Shown piece after piece: positions 10,608-22,504 of a stretch of DNA of 64,000 nucleotides. The DNA lies in the NCBI GenBank assembly GCA_973895155.1, contig OZ316899.1, forward strand, positions 6,262,001-6,326,000. The letters run 5' to 3'. Positions within the stretch are counted from its first letter, which is position 1. Each line of letters opens with the position of its first letter. This DNA comes from Marsupella aquatica (lineage: Eukaryota > Marchantiophyta). A program made the position numbers and the translations under genes. Below the pieces are notes generated by a model. That model was not told where the DNA came from, ran no database searches, and saw only the letters and a list, made by a program, of their open reading frames with translations.

Positions 10608-12593
10608 AGCGAATACTTCAGGCTGGAAGTTGTCAGAACTAAAGTCCAAAACTCCCAAGAGAATCTGTTTTGAATATCTCGAGCGATCTGAATCTTGTGA
10701 GTAGGAATGCTCTTTCAAATTACACAACACCGGAGGTCGATTCAAGCAACGACATGTGCGTGGGAACCCTATCCGCCGAAACACTCCAGTCCATCATTGA
10801 ATTCTTGACCGCACCACAAGATATTATCTTTGATTGGAATGCACATTTTGGAGCGATATACCAGGCGGGAGAGAATTGTGGTCGAGTAGTGTTTGGGGTT
10901 GAAGGATGGGATTACTTTGGCAACTCGGCAAAAAGGATTTGCAATCAATACCTGTCCAAAACGGCCGTGATTGCCCCCGCGGATCCCGATGACTCCGAAA
11001 GTCCAAAGAAGAAACGGAAAACAAAATTAAAGGCAAGAACTGGGATGAGACACCTTAACATCTCGGACGATGATGCTGGATTTTGTCCTTTACCTCTTTC
11101 GACAAAGGCGGTGGATGACGATGAGGATAGTGACTCCAGTAAGTAACCAGTTTCCTGTTTGAATGAATGTATCACATTATTTGTTATCTACTTCGATTCG
11201 CTCCCGCATTAACTCGATTCCATCCCTTGATAACACAAGTACCGCATTGACTATCAATTTACTGCCGAATAACCAGTCGGAAACAGGGACTACGAAAGTG
11301 AGGAGTGGTCGGCTGTCAAAAGGAATAAAGTGACAAAAGCCTGGGAGCTTGCTGAAATGAATTCAACTCCTTTGCAGCCACTTAAGCTTCCTTCTTATGC
11401 TGAGCTGGCCGCAAGGCAATCAGTATTATACAAGAGGCTGGTTAAAATAGGCAACCACGGAAAACAAGAACTTAGGAGAAGCAATCTGTATATTGATGAT
11501 CTTGCTGTAGAGAGCACCGAACCTGATGGAAGCGATAGTGGAGAGAAGAGTGATAATGATGATTTGCCACATCCGGAAATATCTGTTTCAGGGACCAGTG
11601 AGGAAGGCAATTATGCTAGTGAATAATTTGACTTTAGAAGCAAGTAGCTCGGGTATTTGGATCGCAATGTACTTTGTATTGAGCATTTATAATTACTAAG
11701 ACAGTATCCTATTCTTTGCAATTGCAGCACGGAGTAAGATCTGTGGGAGGGAGGAAGTCGATACCAAGTCTAGGAAGTCAATTCAGGGTCAGCAACTCGA
11801 GGGTGACGTGCGCTCGATTATGAAAGTAATTAAAGGTGACCCGATCGGTCAACAAATGTTTCCGTCAGTCGCGTCCATAACTAACGTGGAAGCAAACTTG
11901 CAGCGATTTCACGAGATTGTATCCGTGTGCCTTGACCCACAAGCTCCCCTGGAGGAATACATCTTGAAGAACGATGAATGCAGCCTTACTCGGAGAGAAA
12001 TGATGTGCCTTCAAGATCGCGAATGGTTATGTGACGATGTCATGAATGCTTACATGGCATTGTTGTTTGATCGACAGAAGACATCATTGACTGGCAAAAA
12101 ATGTCATTTGTTCATCACCCAATTCTTCCCGATTCTTAATCAACGAACGGGATACAACTACAAAACTGTTCGAAAGTGGACAGGTCGCTCCTTGTTATGT
12201 GATTGTGATCTCGTATTCGTTCCTCTTCACAAGGTAATGAGCAAACGAGCGCATCATTGGGGCTTGGCAGTAATTGACATGAAAGGATGTCAACTCCATT
12301 ACTTTGACTCTCTTGAATTGCCCCCCGATCCTGGTGCTCTCGACCTCCTTGCCAAATATATTGACGATGAAGCCCATTATAAATCCCGAAAAACTCTAAA
12401 CGCCGAATCATGGCCTCAATTTAATTTTCCCGACCTTCCTCTTCAAAAAGATGATTACAATTGTGGAGTATTTGTACTCAAATACGCTGAGTACCTCGCT
12501 GCAGATTTGCCCTTTGATTTCTTTTCGAGCGACATGCTTTACTTTAGGAGAAAGATGGTCTTTGATTTGTTCAACTGGAAGATCTCGGTTTAG
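10608..12593 (+). CDS. Ulp1/C48 cysteine protease with upstream methyltransferase-motif-I-like region
   Basis: The exons 10643-11138, 11277-11618 and 11728-12593 join in frame (phase-1 introns 11139-11276 and 11619-11727); the exact 5' border is unclear. The first exon has DIIFDWNAHFGAIYQAG and then VVFGVEGWDYF, placed like the SAM-binding motif I and II strands of beta-class DNA methyltransferases, followed by a KKKRKTK nuclear-localisation-type stretch. The last exon is a clear Ulp1 protease: WLCDDVMNAYM, His of HHWGLAVID (12255-12257), Asp of YFDSL (12306-12308), Gln of LQKDDYNCG (12444-12446) and Cys (12462-12464). The complete His-Asp-Gln-Cys set suggests an active SUMO-type deconjugating peptidase. 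Ulp1 domains are common passengers of plant transposons. It ends at TAG, 12591-12593. Confidence 0.8.
11139..11276 (+). other. Intron in Ulp1 gene
   Basis: Donor GTAAGTAACC at 11139; acceptor ATAACCAG ending at 11276. Phase 1; frames on both sides agree. Confidence 0.8.
11619..11727 (+). other. Intron in Ulp1 gene, weak donor
   Basis: Donor GTGAATAATT at 11619 is weak, but phase 1 fits the acceptor TTGCAATTGCAG ending at 11727. Confidence 0.6.
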
Positions 12594-13512
12594 GCAAAAA
12601 GTTTGGCGAGACCGCTGAAATACCTTCCACACAGAAGATTGTTCTCGGCGAGGTTCGCCAAACCATTTTTGAAATTTGTTGATCAAACTTTGGGAGTCCC
12701 ATTAAAATTAGGGTACCACCCATATTACCTAGGTTCAGTCCTCAGCGAGGGTCTCCGACAAGTTTTTGATAGAGTCTCGGCGAGCCTCACCAACCAATGA
12801 CTAGAGAATACTTCTCAGCGAGCCTCGCCGACCACATTTTGTCTGGATGTTTCCACGTCGTCAAATTTTGCCAATGGAGAGTCCTTTTCACTCGCACCCA
12901 AATCTTGCAATCTTGTCAGGATCCGTACTGGAAACCAAACGATATGGTCCATTGTATTTTTTACAATCCGTATTGCTTCGATACGGTAATGTATGGTTGA
13001 TACCAAAATTTCCCATAGCTTGTACGTACGTACTCAAACCACGGACTTGGACATACTCAAATGAGAGTTCATTTACAAATGTCTGTGACAGACTGATATC
13101 TCGCATGGCCCGATCATACCTCGCGTGTAAAGCACAAAAGCATTACCACGGATTGATTTGTGGAGTTCGTTGGGTTGCAAAGTTGCAAGGGAGAGGTTTA
13201 GGGTAAGAAGATTCTTATCCACCAAATCTAATATTGCAAGTACTCATTCAAGGATTAACGGTTTGTCCGATCCGTCGTTTTGTCCGTACATCCGTCGTCC
13301 GTACATCCGCCGCCATTTCAGTCTCAAAAATTATTTTTGAAGCGGGGCACGCGGGCCCATTAATCGAAGACATTGTAAGGAGGTCTGGTCCCTTTAGAGT
13401 GTGCCCGTTGCGGGTGGCGAGAAGGCGGTATACTCCGGTGTACAAGAATAAGCGGTCGACTATAGAAATCTGCAACCTCTTCACTGTATCAATCTACAAC
13501 CTCTTCAGCGTC
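12594..13512. other. Spacer with GC palindromes
   Basis: Palindrome copies lie at about 12604-12618, 12640-12658, 12741-12760, 12775-12792 and 12813-12832, starting within 10 bp of the Ulp1 stop codon. From 12840 to 13512 I see no gene. The segment ends at the F-box-like copy 3 start. Confidence 0.55.
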
Positions 13513-14154
13513 ATGGAAAACCTTCCAACAGTCATGGATATGGAGCTCAAAAAGAGGATGACAATAATGCAAGCCAAGTCGGACAAACTTCAAGCTGAAT
13601 TTTGCAGACATCGAGCCCGCATCCAAGAAGATCGAGCCCGGATTTGGATTGCATTTCCTCAACTCGATAACCTGATTCCAGGCTTGCCGGATGATATCGT
13701 CGAGTTGCACATTTGGCCGCGAATCCGTCAAGCGTTTGAAGAAGTTGTTCATCTTGATGATTCAGAATCGAGAGTTATATTGAATATGGTCCGTTTGACT
13801 ACGCACGTAAGCAAGAAATGGAGGCACTTAGTATCAAACTGTAAGGCGTGGGCTGTTCTATGTTCCTCATACCAGTTTTGTGGGCACCAACTAAGTCATC
13901 ACTTTGCATATGTGTATCATGAAACTCACAAAGGTTATCCTCCCATCGATATTTGGAGTCGCCTTCCTCTTGAGGAAACTGTTTGCCGTTCGAGCATCTG
14001 GTTGGAATATGATTTTGATTTGGTTGATTACTACTTCAAAGTGTATGGTGTTCAGAAGAGCCGCGTTGAATACTGGAAATTGACGCGTTCCGGTAACCAC
14101 TTCATAGAGCAGATCCGGAATGCTTCTGAGCTCCTCTCGGAACTTGGTCTTTAG
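13513..14154 (+). CDS. F-box-like protein, copy 3 (intact, 213 residues)
   Basis: This is the only full-length, uninterrupted member of the family here. The ATG at 13513 is followed by a Lys/Arg-rich helix (about residues 10-45). The F-box-like core comes next: LPDDIVELHIWPRI, a 25-residue acidic spacer, VSKKWRHLVSNCKAW. The C-terminal half has GYPPIDIWSRLP, matching copy 1. In-frame codons extend upstream to 13234, but they lack similarity to the other copies, so the ATG at 13513 is preferred. Likely role is substrate recognition in an SCF-type ubiquitin ligase, but no substrate-binding repeat is visible. Surrounding palindromes and degenerate siblings suggest the family spread with repeats. 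Confidence 0.65.
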   Translation: MENLPTVMDMELKKRMTIMQAKSDKLQAEFCRHRARIQEDRARIWIAFPQLDNLIPGLPDDIVELHIWPRIRQAFEEVVHLDDSESRVILNMVRLTTHVSKKWRHLVSNCKAWAVLCSSYQFCGHQLSHHFAYVYHETHKGYPPIDIWSRLPLEETVCRSSIWLEYDFDLVDYYFKVYGVQKSRVEYWKLTRSGNHFIEQIRNASELLSELGL

Positions 14155-15077
14155 TAGAATTACTACACAGGCGTTCTTTACTAGATAGGCATTCTTTACT
14201 AGATAGCACTGCCATAGATCGATCCAGATTTTGTTTTGTTAGTCCAAGATGCATTTGTTCGTGAATTCAAAATATATTGCAATTTTTCCTGTCAAGACTC
14301 GATTGACATGGTCAATTTTGCGCGGACAATTTTGCACCTCCTCTCACCTTTCAGCGAGGCCGCCGACCACTTCATCTTTTTTCCTCATCTCTCAGCGAGG
14401 GTCGCTGAAATGGTAGGCGAATGACCAATGTCAATCTATTTTTAAAATATTCAATGGAAAGTCATTCCACAAATTGTACTTTTATATCATTCCAAAATCC
14501 AGCTTTAAGAATTGAATGAAGATAGACTAAATTGAATTTTGGAGTATCGCATCTCTCGGCGAGGCTCGCTGAGTTTCCCAAATTGGTCCTTGTCGACTTG
14601 AGTGAGCCTATTTTGGACTATTCTCATCCCTCGGCTATGGTCGCAGAGGGAAAGGATAGTACGAATGGTTGTCATGTACCAAGTCTCCGTATAACAGAAG
14701 CTTTAAGAACTGAATGAAGATGAACTGAATTGAACTTTGGAGTATCGCATCTCTCGGCGAGGCTCGCTGAGATTCCCAAATTGGTACTCGTAGACTTGGG
14801 TGAGCCCATTTTGGACTATTCTCATCCCTCGGCTATGGTCGCAGATGGAAAGGACAGTACGGATGGTTGTCCTGGACCAAGTGTCCTATAACATAATCAT
14901 TTCCAAATAATGATTGGAGGTATCCTGGAATGTCCGTGCAGGCACTGTTGACGTTAAGATTGTGCATCGAGGATTTGTATAAGAGGTGTGTTACGACCAG
15001 GAATTAAGAGCGTCAGACAATTTCCATCGTGTATCATTTTGATCTTTGGAACTGAGTTGGGAGTGAGAAATATAATA
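14155..15077. repeat. 198-bp tandem duplication with GC palindromes
   Basis: The unit beginning AGCTTTAAGAA occurs at 14501 and again at 14699. It carries a perfect-type palindrome (TCTCGGCGAGGCTCGCTGAG at 14552 and 14750) plus a diverged one (CCTCGGCTATGGTCGCAGAG). Further palindromes lie at 14350 and 14391. No gene recognised from 14155 to 15077. Confidence 0.8.
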
Positions 15078-15670
15078 ATGGAGAAGACAATCTCTTTGTC
15101 CGATATAGAAAAGATGGCAAGGGATGGGATGACCGAGAACTTTGCACCGAAAGAAGTATGGATAGTAAATTTTGTCGCCCGGAATCCATTTCCAAGGAAA
15201 TTTTTCTACTCGCGTTGTCCTATTTTCCAATGCGGTCTCTCCATGGAATTTTGTCGGAAGTTCAACCATTCTATGACTGCGGAACCTGCATATCGATTCC
15301 ATCTTTTAATTCAAGATTCACTCCATGGAGGTAGAGCACCTTGTTGGGTTGCTCTGCGAAGGATTTTTCATCTTGTGATGAGTTGGACCAGATAGTTTAT
15401 GTCCAGCAACTGACGACTGCCTGCCCAAAGATTCTCGTCAGTTTGGCCGCAAAAGACCATGAATTGAAGATCCAACACCTGCGTTTTTGCAATGGCCGTC
15501 CAAAAGTAGTTGTTCCGAGAGGTATTCAATCCCTCATGTCGACCGAGCAGACACAGAGTACACTGAAGAAATTGGTGAAAGCAGCTTCTTCATCAGGGAG
15601 TGCTAAGAAATTGTTGGCAGGTCTTACTGACCTTATAAATCAATTCGAGGAAGCAGATTTAGATTCGTAA
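15078..15670 (+). pseudogene. RPA70 C-terminal-like single-strand-DNA-binding domain (frameshifted)
   Basis: From the ATG at 15078 the frame starts with EKTISLSDIEKM, then WIVNFVARNPF, FFYSRCP and a Cys pattern (CPIFQC ... FCRKF). AYRFHLLIQDS and CWVAL follow. This is the order of the replication factor A large-subunit C-terminal OB fold, where a Cys4 zinc ribbon interrupts the barrel and is followed by PxYRxxLxxxD and WVxLFG. The frame breaks near 15350; the second frame carries KDFSSCDELDQI, matching the helix after LFGE. It continues to 15670 with a Lys/Ser-rich tail. RPA-like proteins are carried by plant Helitrons, but no Rep/helicase gene is visible here, so an ordinary paralogue fragment is equally possible. 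Confidence 0.5.
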
Positions 15671-16066
15671 GGATTTCTAGATTCAATGGGCCCATTTCAA
15701 TGTTTTGAGTGGTCTATTTGGTGGTTGATTTAGATTTGCTGCCACAATGTACTTACAAACAAGAATATAAGCACCCACTTTTGGGAGTTTTGGAAATTGT
15801 CCATCTCATTTAATCCGAATACAAGTGCAAATATAACCTCAAATTCAATTTTGGCTATTCCAATCTCATTTGGACGAGAGTCATTTGGATGAGAGTCATT
15901 TGGACGAGAGTCATTTGGACGAGAGTCCTTTAAGAATCTGACAGACTGCAAATGATGCAAATATTGTTGACATATCATTAGCCCACCCGTTACAAATATT
16001 CAGAGGCATTCTTGTACTCGAGCAGTATAAATATGAATACTTTCTCTAAAGGTGACAAACCCTAAA
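15671..16066. other. Spacer with a 15-bp minisatellite
   Basis: No gene recognised. It separates the RPA-like pseudogene from the F-box-like copy at 16067 and contains the 15-bp repeats listed separately. Confidence 0.4.
15866..15925. repeat. 15-bp minisatellite, four copies
   Basis: Four head-to-tail units of TCATTTGGACGAGAG, one with a C to T change. The unit length is a multiple of three, so it forms a spurious Asp-Ser-Arg-Pro-Asn repeat on the minus strand. Confidence 0.9.
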
Positions 16067-16804
16067 CTAAACCCAGTAACAAATCTGAATAGTCTGACAA
16101 AGATCATCATTATCAAGCCCGTAGCCACAATCAGGATTGTTGTTAACCCAACCCGATGGATCGTCAGCCCAAACCAACCTGTTCTCCACCCATGCCTCTA
16201 CCCTTCCGTGGACATCACGATCAAAGAAATTATCATGCAGATCCCTCTCGTAACACTCCGTCCTCCTGTTGTAATGTGCAACCCAAGCCTTCAGTGGTGA
16301 AATGGGCCTCATGGAGAGGGCATCAATAGGAGGAATTTGACGCAAGAGCACACGGAACGTGCACGCGGTTGAATGACGAGTCCACTGTCTATTTTCCGGG
16401 ATATTTTGAACGATCTCCCTCAACACTTTCAAAGCTGCCCATACCTTCAAGTGAGTGATTAGGAATCTCCATTTCCTACAGACTCTCGACAAGACACAGA
16501 TGTGGTTGATGGTCCGAAAGGTAGCATCATCATCAGTACCATGTGCATTTGCAGATTCAAATCCATTTTGAAGTAAAGGCCAAATGTGTCGCTTTGTCAG
16601 ATCATCCGGGAGGCTAGAAATGAGACTCTGGTTTCTTGCCTGCCGATTATGCAATGGATATCACATAGGCTCAACCTGCCAGATTGACATTCGATCGACA
16701 ATAGCTTTTGATTTGAGCTCCTCAATTTCAATCCTGAAATTCTCGAGCCGCTCAGCGCACTTCTGATAATAAAATTCCTTGACATCCGGATTCCATCCTG
16801 CCAT
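16067..16804 (-). pseudogene. F-box-like protein, copy 4 (one premature stop)
   Basis: The ATG at 16804 opens an N-terminal helix containing EIEELKSKAIVDRMSIW. A TGA at 16661-16663 interrupts it, and the same frame goes on to the F-box-like core: LPDDLTKRHIWPLL, a His/Asp-rich spacer, LSRVCRKWRFLITHLKVW. The C-terminal half has LRQIPPIDALSM and ends at 16067. It is a close paralogue of the copy at 17327-18036, with the same layout and orientation. The only lesion seen is the TGA, which fits a CGA arginine codon. Confidence 0.65.
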
Positions 16805-16969
16805 GTTCGACTCGACAATAGTAGAGGACCTGAAGCTGAAACAAAGTGAACAATTGGGATTGCCAGGGAAGATGTTTGGCACACAAAAACAAGAGGACAA
16901 ACCCTTCTCTCTCAAGTGAACTCTGAACTGGTGGAGAGACCTGTATGTTCGTAAACCCTGGACGTCATT

Positions 16970-17200
16970 TTCCCTAAGACTTATGCTTTTATTGCTTGAG
17001 GACTCTTGTTGAACTCGAGAGTTATTGAGGTTATAGAATTGGTCAAATCCAGAGTTTTCGGCGAGACCGCTGATAAGAGAATGTGCAAGTTGTGAGTTAT
17101 GAAAGTTTTCGGCAAGGTTTGGCGAGACCGCTGAAAGTAGAATGTGCAAGGTGTGAGTTCTCAAAGATGTCGGCAAGGTTCGCTGAGCTCAGGTCGACTG
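16970..17200. repeat. GC palindromes upstream of F-box-like copy 4
   Basis: Diverged copies at about 17057-17075, 17105-17132 and 17171-17189 lie between the two minus-strand F-box-like copies. Confidence 0.6.
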
Positions 17201-17326
17201 CCTTGATTAGAAGGAGTTTATTGAAAAACAAATCCCATCAATATTACAGATATATCGGAGCAATGAAATCACAATTCCGCGAACAATCTTCTTCTAAGAC
17301 AATTATCGATTCCGAATAGGTTCAAG

Positions 17327-18036
17327 TCAAATATCACCAGAATGAATCCCATAGGCACTATCAGGACTATTGGGCTTCATATCTGCGAGATCGTCACACC
17401 ATAACATTGGGGTTAACCTATTCTCGACCCATCCCTGGATTCTCTCGACTACATCCCCATCAAAGAAAGTATCATAAAGATCCCTCTCGTATATTTCGGT
17501 CCTCCACACATAAAATGCCACCCAAGACTTCAGTGACAAAATGGGCATCATGGAGAGGGCATCAATAGGAGGAATTTGACGCAAGAGCACACGAAACGTA
17601 CACGCGGTTGAATGACGAGTCCAATGTCTATTTTCTGGGATATTTTGAACGATCTCCCTCAACACTTTCAAAGATGCCCATACCTTCGAGTGAGTGATTA
17701 GGAATCTCCATTTCCTACTAACTCTCGATAAGACGCAGATGTTGTTGATGGTTCGGAAGGTAGCATCATCATCAATGCCATTTGAATTTGTAGATTCAAA
17801 TCCATTTTGAAGTAAAGGCCAAATGTGTCGCTCTGTCAGATCATTCGGGAGACCATAGATGAGACTCGGGTTTGTTGCTTCTTCACTTTCTCCTGATTCC
17901 GCATATTTTCCCATATTAAAAATCTATCAAAACTCGCTTTGGATTTCAGCTCCTCAATGTCAGCCCTAAATCTGTCAAGCCGGTGAGTGCACTTCTGATG
18001 ATAATCCCCCCGCAACGTTGTATCCCTTCCTTCCAT
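17327..18036 (-). pseudogene. F-box-like protein, copy 5 (frameshift)
   Basis: The ATG at 18036 starts a helix with DIEELKSKASFDRFLIW. The frame then shifts by one base just ahead of the F-box-like core (YGLPNDLTERHIWPLL, then LSRVSRKWRFLITHSKVW). The rest matches copy 4 closely, including LRQIPPIDALSM, and ends at 17327. The two copies are about 1.2 kb apart in the same orientation, so a tandem duplication is likely. Confidence 0.65.
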
Positions 18037-18544
18037 GTTGTAGTATTGAATAGGAGAGATAGAGAGGAAAGATTTAGCTTCCGATGAAACAGTGACGGAG
18101 TGAAGAGTACAAAACAACCTATTGAAACCCTTTTTGCAAACCAAAAAAAGAGTTGGACTCGCTCAACCGAGTGACCGTGACCGTCAACTGGGCTCTGAAG
18201 ACTGGGATTGCTTTTAAATAGTGGAGTTCAAAGATTAGGGTTTGACCTCTAGCCTTTATGGTTTTATTCTGTCGGCAAGATTAGGCGAGGTTCACCGAGG
18301 TTCGGCTAGTTTTGGTGACATTCGCCGACGATGACCTACTGCTCGGCGAGGTTTGCCGAGGGCTCAAGAGGGGAGTTACTTTGTCATATACTTCTCAGCG
18401 AGGACGCTGAGCAGGGAATATAAACCCTAAACTGATACGGGTCATTGATATGAGTGATTGATATGGCACTCCAGTGGTCAGCGAGGCCGCTGAATGAATG
18501 TACACTTTCGGCGAGGTCGCTGAGACGAACAGATATCAGTGGCT
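18037..18544. other. Promoter-side spacer with GC palindromes
   Basis: Palindromes lie at about 18272-18310, 18338-18360, 18392-18410, 18479-18495 and 18508-18525. No gene. The copia element begins abruptly at about 18545 inside Gag, with no LTR before it. Confidence 0.5.
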
Positions 18545-18741
18545 GATTACTGATAGGGTTAACAACCTCCGAGGCCGGGGTAGCACCCCCTGGCGTGGGG
18601 GCAGGAGCAACAACACCTTTCGAGGAAGGGGCAGGGGATGACCCAATTACAACAGCAGAGACTCCAGAAACTATGGAAGGAGAGACTACAATAACCAGCA
18701 ACGCGGGCGGAATAGAGATAGAGACAACTCAATGACTTACA

Positions 18742-21700
18742 ATGACAGATCTGAAAACCCCCCTGACATGTAACCGCTGTGGTACCAAAGGCCATGTCAA
18801 GAGAGTATGCAAAGCCCCAACTCATCTAGTTACATTATATAAGAACAGCCTGGACAAACCTGAGGCCCATGGTACCTTCATGGATTCCATGGAGATACTC
18901 CCGAAGATACACCTGGTAACAGGCTCCTCCACACAGACTAACCTGGATGATGATAGCTCATGCGTGGTCGACAGCGGGACCTCCCACTCAATCCTGCGCA
19001 GAAAAGAATACTTCAAACAAATCACCCCCTCACATCGGAATGTCACAACAATAACAGGACAGCAGCAGATCGAAGAGGGGTATGGCCCAGCCACGATTAT
19101 TCTACCAAATGGAACAACAATAAACATCAAAGCGACCATATACGCTCCAAGAGCCACAAGAAACCTTCTGAGCTTCAGAGATATCCGGGACAATGGCCTG
19201 CATGCTCATACGGACACAACAAATGCACAAGAAGTACTGCACATCATAGGCTATACCCCTAGAGGTACAGAGATTAAGGAGACTCTAACAGCATATCCAG
19301 TTGGCTTCTACATTACCAAAATACACAGCTTCCACATGGAAGCACAGGCCTACATCATTACGGAAACCTGGCACAGAAGACTGGGCCACCCAGGTACAAC
19401 AATGTTCCAGAAAATCATCAAGGACACTAAAGGCATTCCACATACAGTCCACCCTACTGCCATGAAGGGATCATGTTTGCCATGCTCACAAGGCAAATTT
19501 ATAACCAGACCTTCACCACCGACAACAGAAAACAGAATCCCAAATTTCCTCGAGAGGGTCCACGCGGATGTGTGCGGACCAATTGACCCACCCAGCCGAC
19601 CTTTCCGATTTTTCCTGGCCATAATTGATGCCTCCTCCAAGTGGTCACAGGTCTCCCTACTCTCTACACGCAACCTGGTTTTCGCCCGGATACTGGCTCA
19701 CATCCTAAAGCTGAAGGCCCAATTTCCGGACCACCCTATCAAAATACTTCGGGTGGACAACGTCGGCAAATTTACCTCCAGAACATTTGACGACTTCTGT
19801 ACGTCTGCCGGCATTGACACGCAGTACCCCGTCCCCTATGTTCACTTTCAAAATGGGATAGCAGAGTCCCTAATCAAGCGACTACAAATGATCGCCCGCC
19901 CTATGCTCATGCAATCAAATTTACCTCCCTCCGCCTGGGGACACGCTATCCTACATGCAGCAGCGACACTCCAGTATTGGCCATCGGCATTCAACACGAG
20001 CACGCCTCACCATTTAGCATATGGAACTATTCCCGACATCTCACACCTGCGAACCTTTGGTTGTCAAGTGCTAGTGCCTATCATGGGTCCTAAGCGGACC
20101 AAACTTGGCCCCCAACGGCAGAAAGGAATATACATAGGCTTTGACTCGACATCAATCATACGGTATCTCAAACCCACAACAACAGACGTATTCAAAGCAA
20201 GATTTGCAGACTGCCACTTCTTCGAAAATGTTTTCCCTACACTGAGCGTTCAGACAGGACTAAATCAAAAGGCACTAACAGAAGTGCAATGGCAAATACA
20301 GTCCAACTTCTGGAACGACCCGAGAACGGCACAAACAGATACAGAAGTACAAAGGACTCTCCACCTGCTGCGGATGATGGAACAACTCCCAGACTCTTTT
20401 GCAGATGCAGCGAAGGTTACAAGGTCCCACATACCTGCTGCAAATACACCCTCAAGAATTGAGAGAACAACAAAGCAGGCAACAGAATCGGCCCCAAGAG
20501 CAAAGCGTGGTCGACCACCAGGATCGATTGATAAACAACCACGCCAACGAAGGCCAGTCAACAATATTCAACAAACTCCCACCAATTCGGTAATTAACCC
20601 TTCACAAACTGTAAGGCTTAATGATAATGAAGAGACGGCCATACACTATAATATAAGTGGGAAGATCTGGGATAGAACACAGATAAAACCAGACAAAATT
20701 TTTGCTTTTCAAATCTCACAAGAAATGCTTAATGAGACCCCTGATCCCCGAACAATAAAGGAAGCACATAGTCAACCAGATTGGCCTAAGTGGGAGGCGG
20801 CCATACACTCAGAACTTGATTCATTAATTTTGCGCCAAGTTTTTGGCCCCATTACACCAGTTACACAAGATATCCACCTGACAGGCTACAAGTGGACATT
20901 CACTAAAAAGAGAAATGCTATGGGAGAAGTCGTCAGATATAAGGCACGGTTGGTTGCTAGAGGATTTACTCAGATACCAGGGAGAGATTATGATTTAACT
21001 TATTCCCCAGTAATGGATATAATTACTTACAGATACCTCATAGCCTTCGCTTTGAGGCATGAACTATCCATGCATCAACTGGACATAGTGACTGCCTATC
21101 TCTATGGAAAACTGGACAAGTCTATCCACATGGAAGCCCCCACGAATTAATACAAAAGGTCCAATACCACTGTAAGGGGGAGCAGTCCAAAACAAGACCA
21201 CATAAGCCACCGGAAGGAGGTTTCGGGCATACAGACCAGGATACACTCCGGTCCACATCACAAGCCATTATAATGAAAACCACTTCCAGGATAGAACCAG
21301 ATAAGAGGGCTCCATTAGCCAAAACCCAGTTCTCTGTCCAGGTGCTCCGCTCCATGTATGGTCTTAAACAAAGCGGCAGGACCTGGTACAAACGCTTTCA
21401 AACAGAAATGTTAGCAATGGGTTTTAAGAATTCAGACATCACCCCATGCCTCTTTATGAAAAGAGAAAGCCATGAATTGATTATTGTGTCCATCTACGTA
21501 GATGACCTTAATCTGTTTGGCACCAGCAAAATAACACTTGAAACAATTAAACTGCTCAAACGTGTATTCAAAATCATGAGAGATTTGGGGCAGACTACTT
21601 TCTGTCTCGGACTGCAGTTTGTTATTTACCTGATGGCATTCTCTTACATCAAACAACATACACGAAAAGAATATTGAAACAATTTAACATGGATAAGGCC

Positions 21701-22504
21701 AAAGCAGTAACCTCTCCAATGGACCTGCGATCACTGGATCAGCAGAAAGACATTTTTCGTAAGAGAGAGAAGAACGAGCCACTTCTTAGCTCTGAGAAGC
21801 CCTACCTATCTGCGATAGGGGCCCTCATGTTCTTGGCTAATCAGACTCGCCCGAACATAGCGTTTGCAGTGAGCCTTCTAGCTCGACACAGCTCACAACC
21901 AACCATCAGGCATTGGAATGGTCTGAAAAGAATTTTCCGTTACCTAATTGGTACGGTGGACATGGGCCTGCATTTCCTTACACAAACAGATGGCATACTA
22001 ACCGGCTATGCAGATGCCGGTTACCTCTCTGACCCTGCAGATGCTAAATCACAAATAGGATATATTTTTATGATTGGCTCAAAAGCGATGTCTTGGAAAA
22101 GCACCAAGCAAACTCTTACCACCACATCATCAAATCATTCTGAAATTATTGCTCTATACGAAGCCAGCTGTGAGTGCATCTGGCTCTGAAACGTGATTAG
22201 TCACATCTCAGAGCATACAGGTATGCCAAAACTCACATCTCCAACAATTATTTTTGAGGACAATCGCCCCTGCGTCGAACAAATCACCACTGGATTTATT
22301 AAAGGAGACAAAACCAAGCATATCGCCCCCAAATTTTTCTTTACTCACAAACAATTGGAAGATACAATTACTGTGCAGTGGATTCCTAGCCAACAAAACT
22401 GTGCCGACCTACTGACCAAAGCATTGCCCCCATCTATCCATAGTGAACTAACAAAGTCCACAGGCATGCAGAGATTATCTTCCTTTATACAGAGTTCACT
22501 CTAA
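18742..22504 (+). pseudogene. Copia A Gag-Pol polyprotein (frameshifts and one stop)
   Basis: Nucleocapsid zinc knuckle CNRCGTKGHVKRVC lies near the start. Protease follows with VDSGTSHS (about 18967). Integrase has the His/Cys finger (WHRRLGHPGT ... CLPCSQGK) and the core aspartates of HADVCGPI and LRVDNVGKF. The GKF here replaces the usual GEF, so the integrase may be damaged. The reverse transcriptase shows ARLVARGFTQ and YVDDL (21494-21508); RNase H shows GYADAGYL and later EDNRPCVEQ. Lesions: one-base shift before the zinc knuckle, a shift near 21136, another near 21620, and a TGA at 22187-22189 where copia B has Arg. Confidence 0.85.

Noticed and set aside
15730-15978. Minus-strand frame with Asp-Ser-Arg-Pro-Asn repeats
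   Set aside because: It is a translation of a 15-bp minisatellite, with no other conserved sequence.
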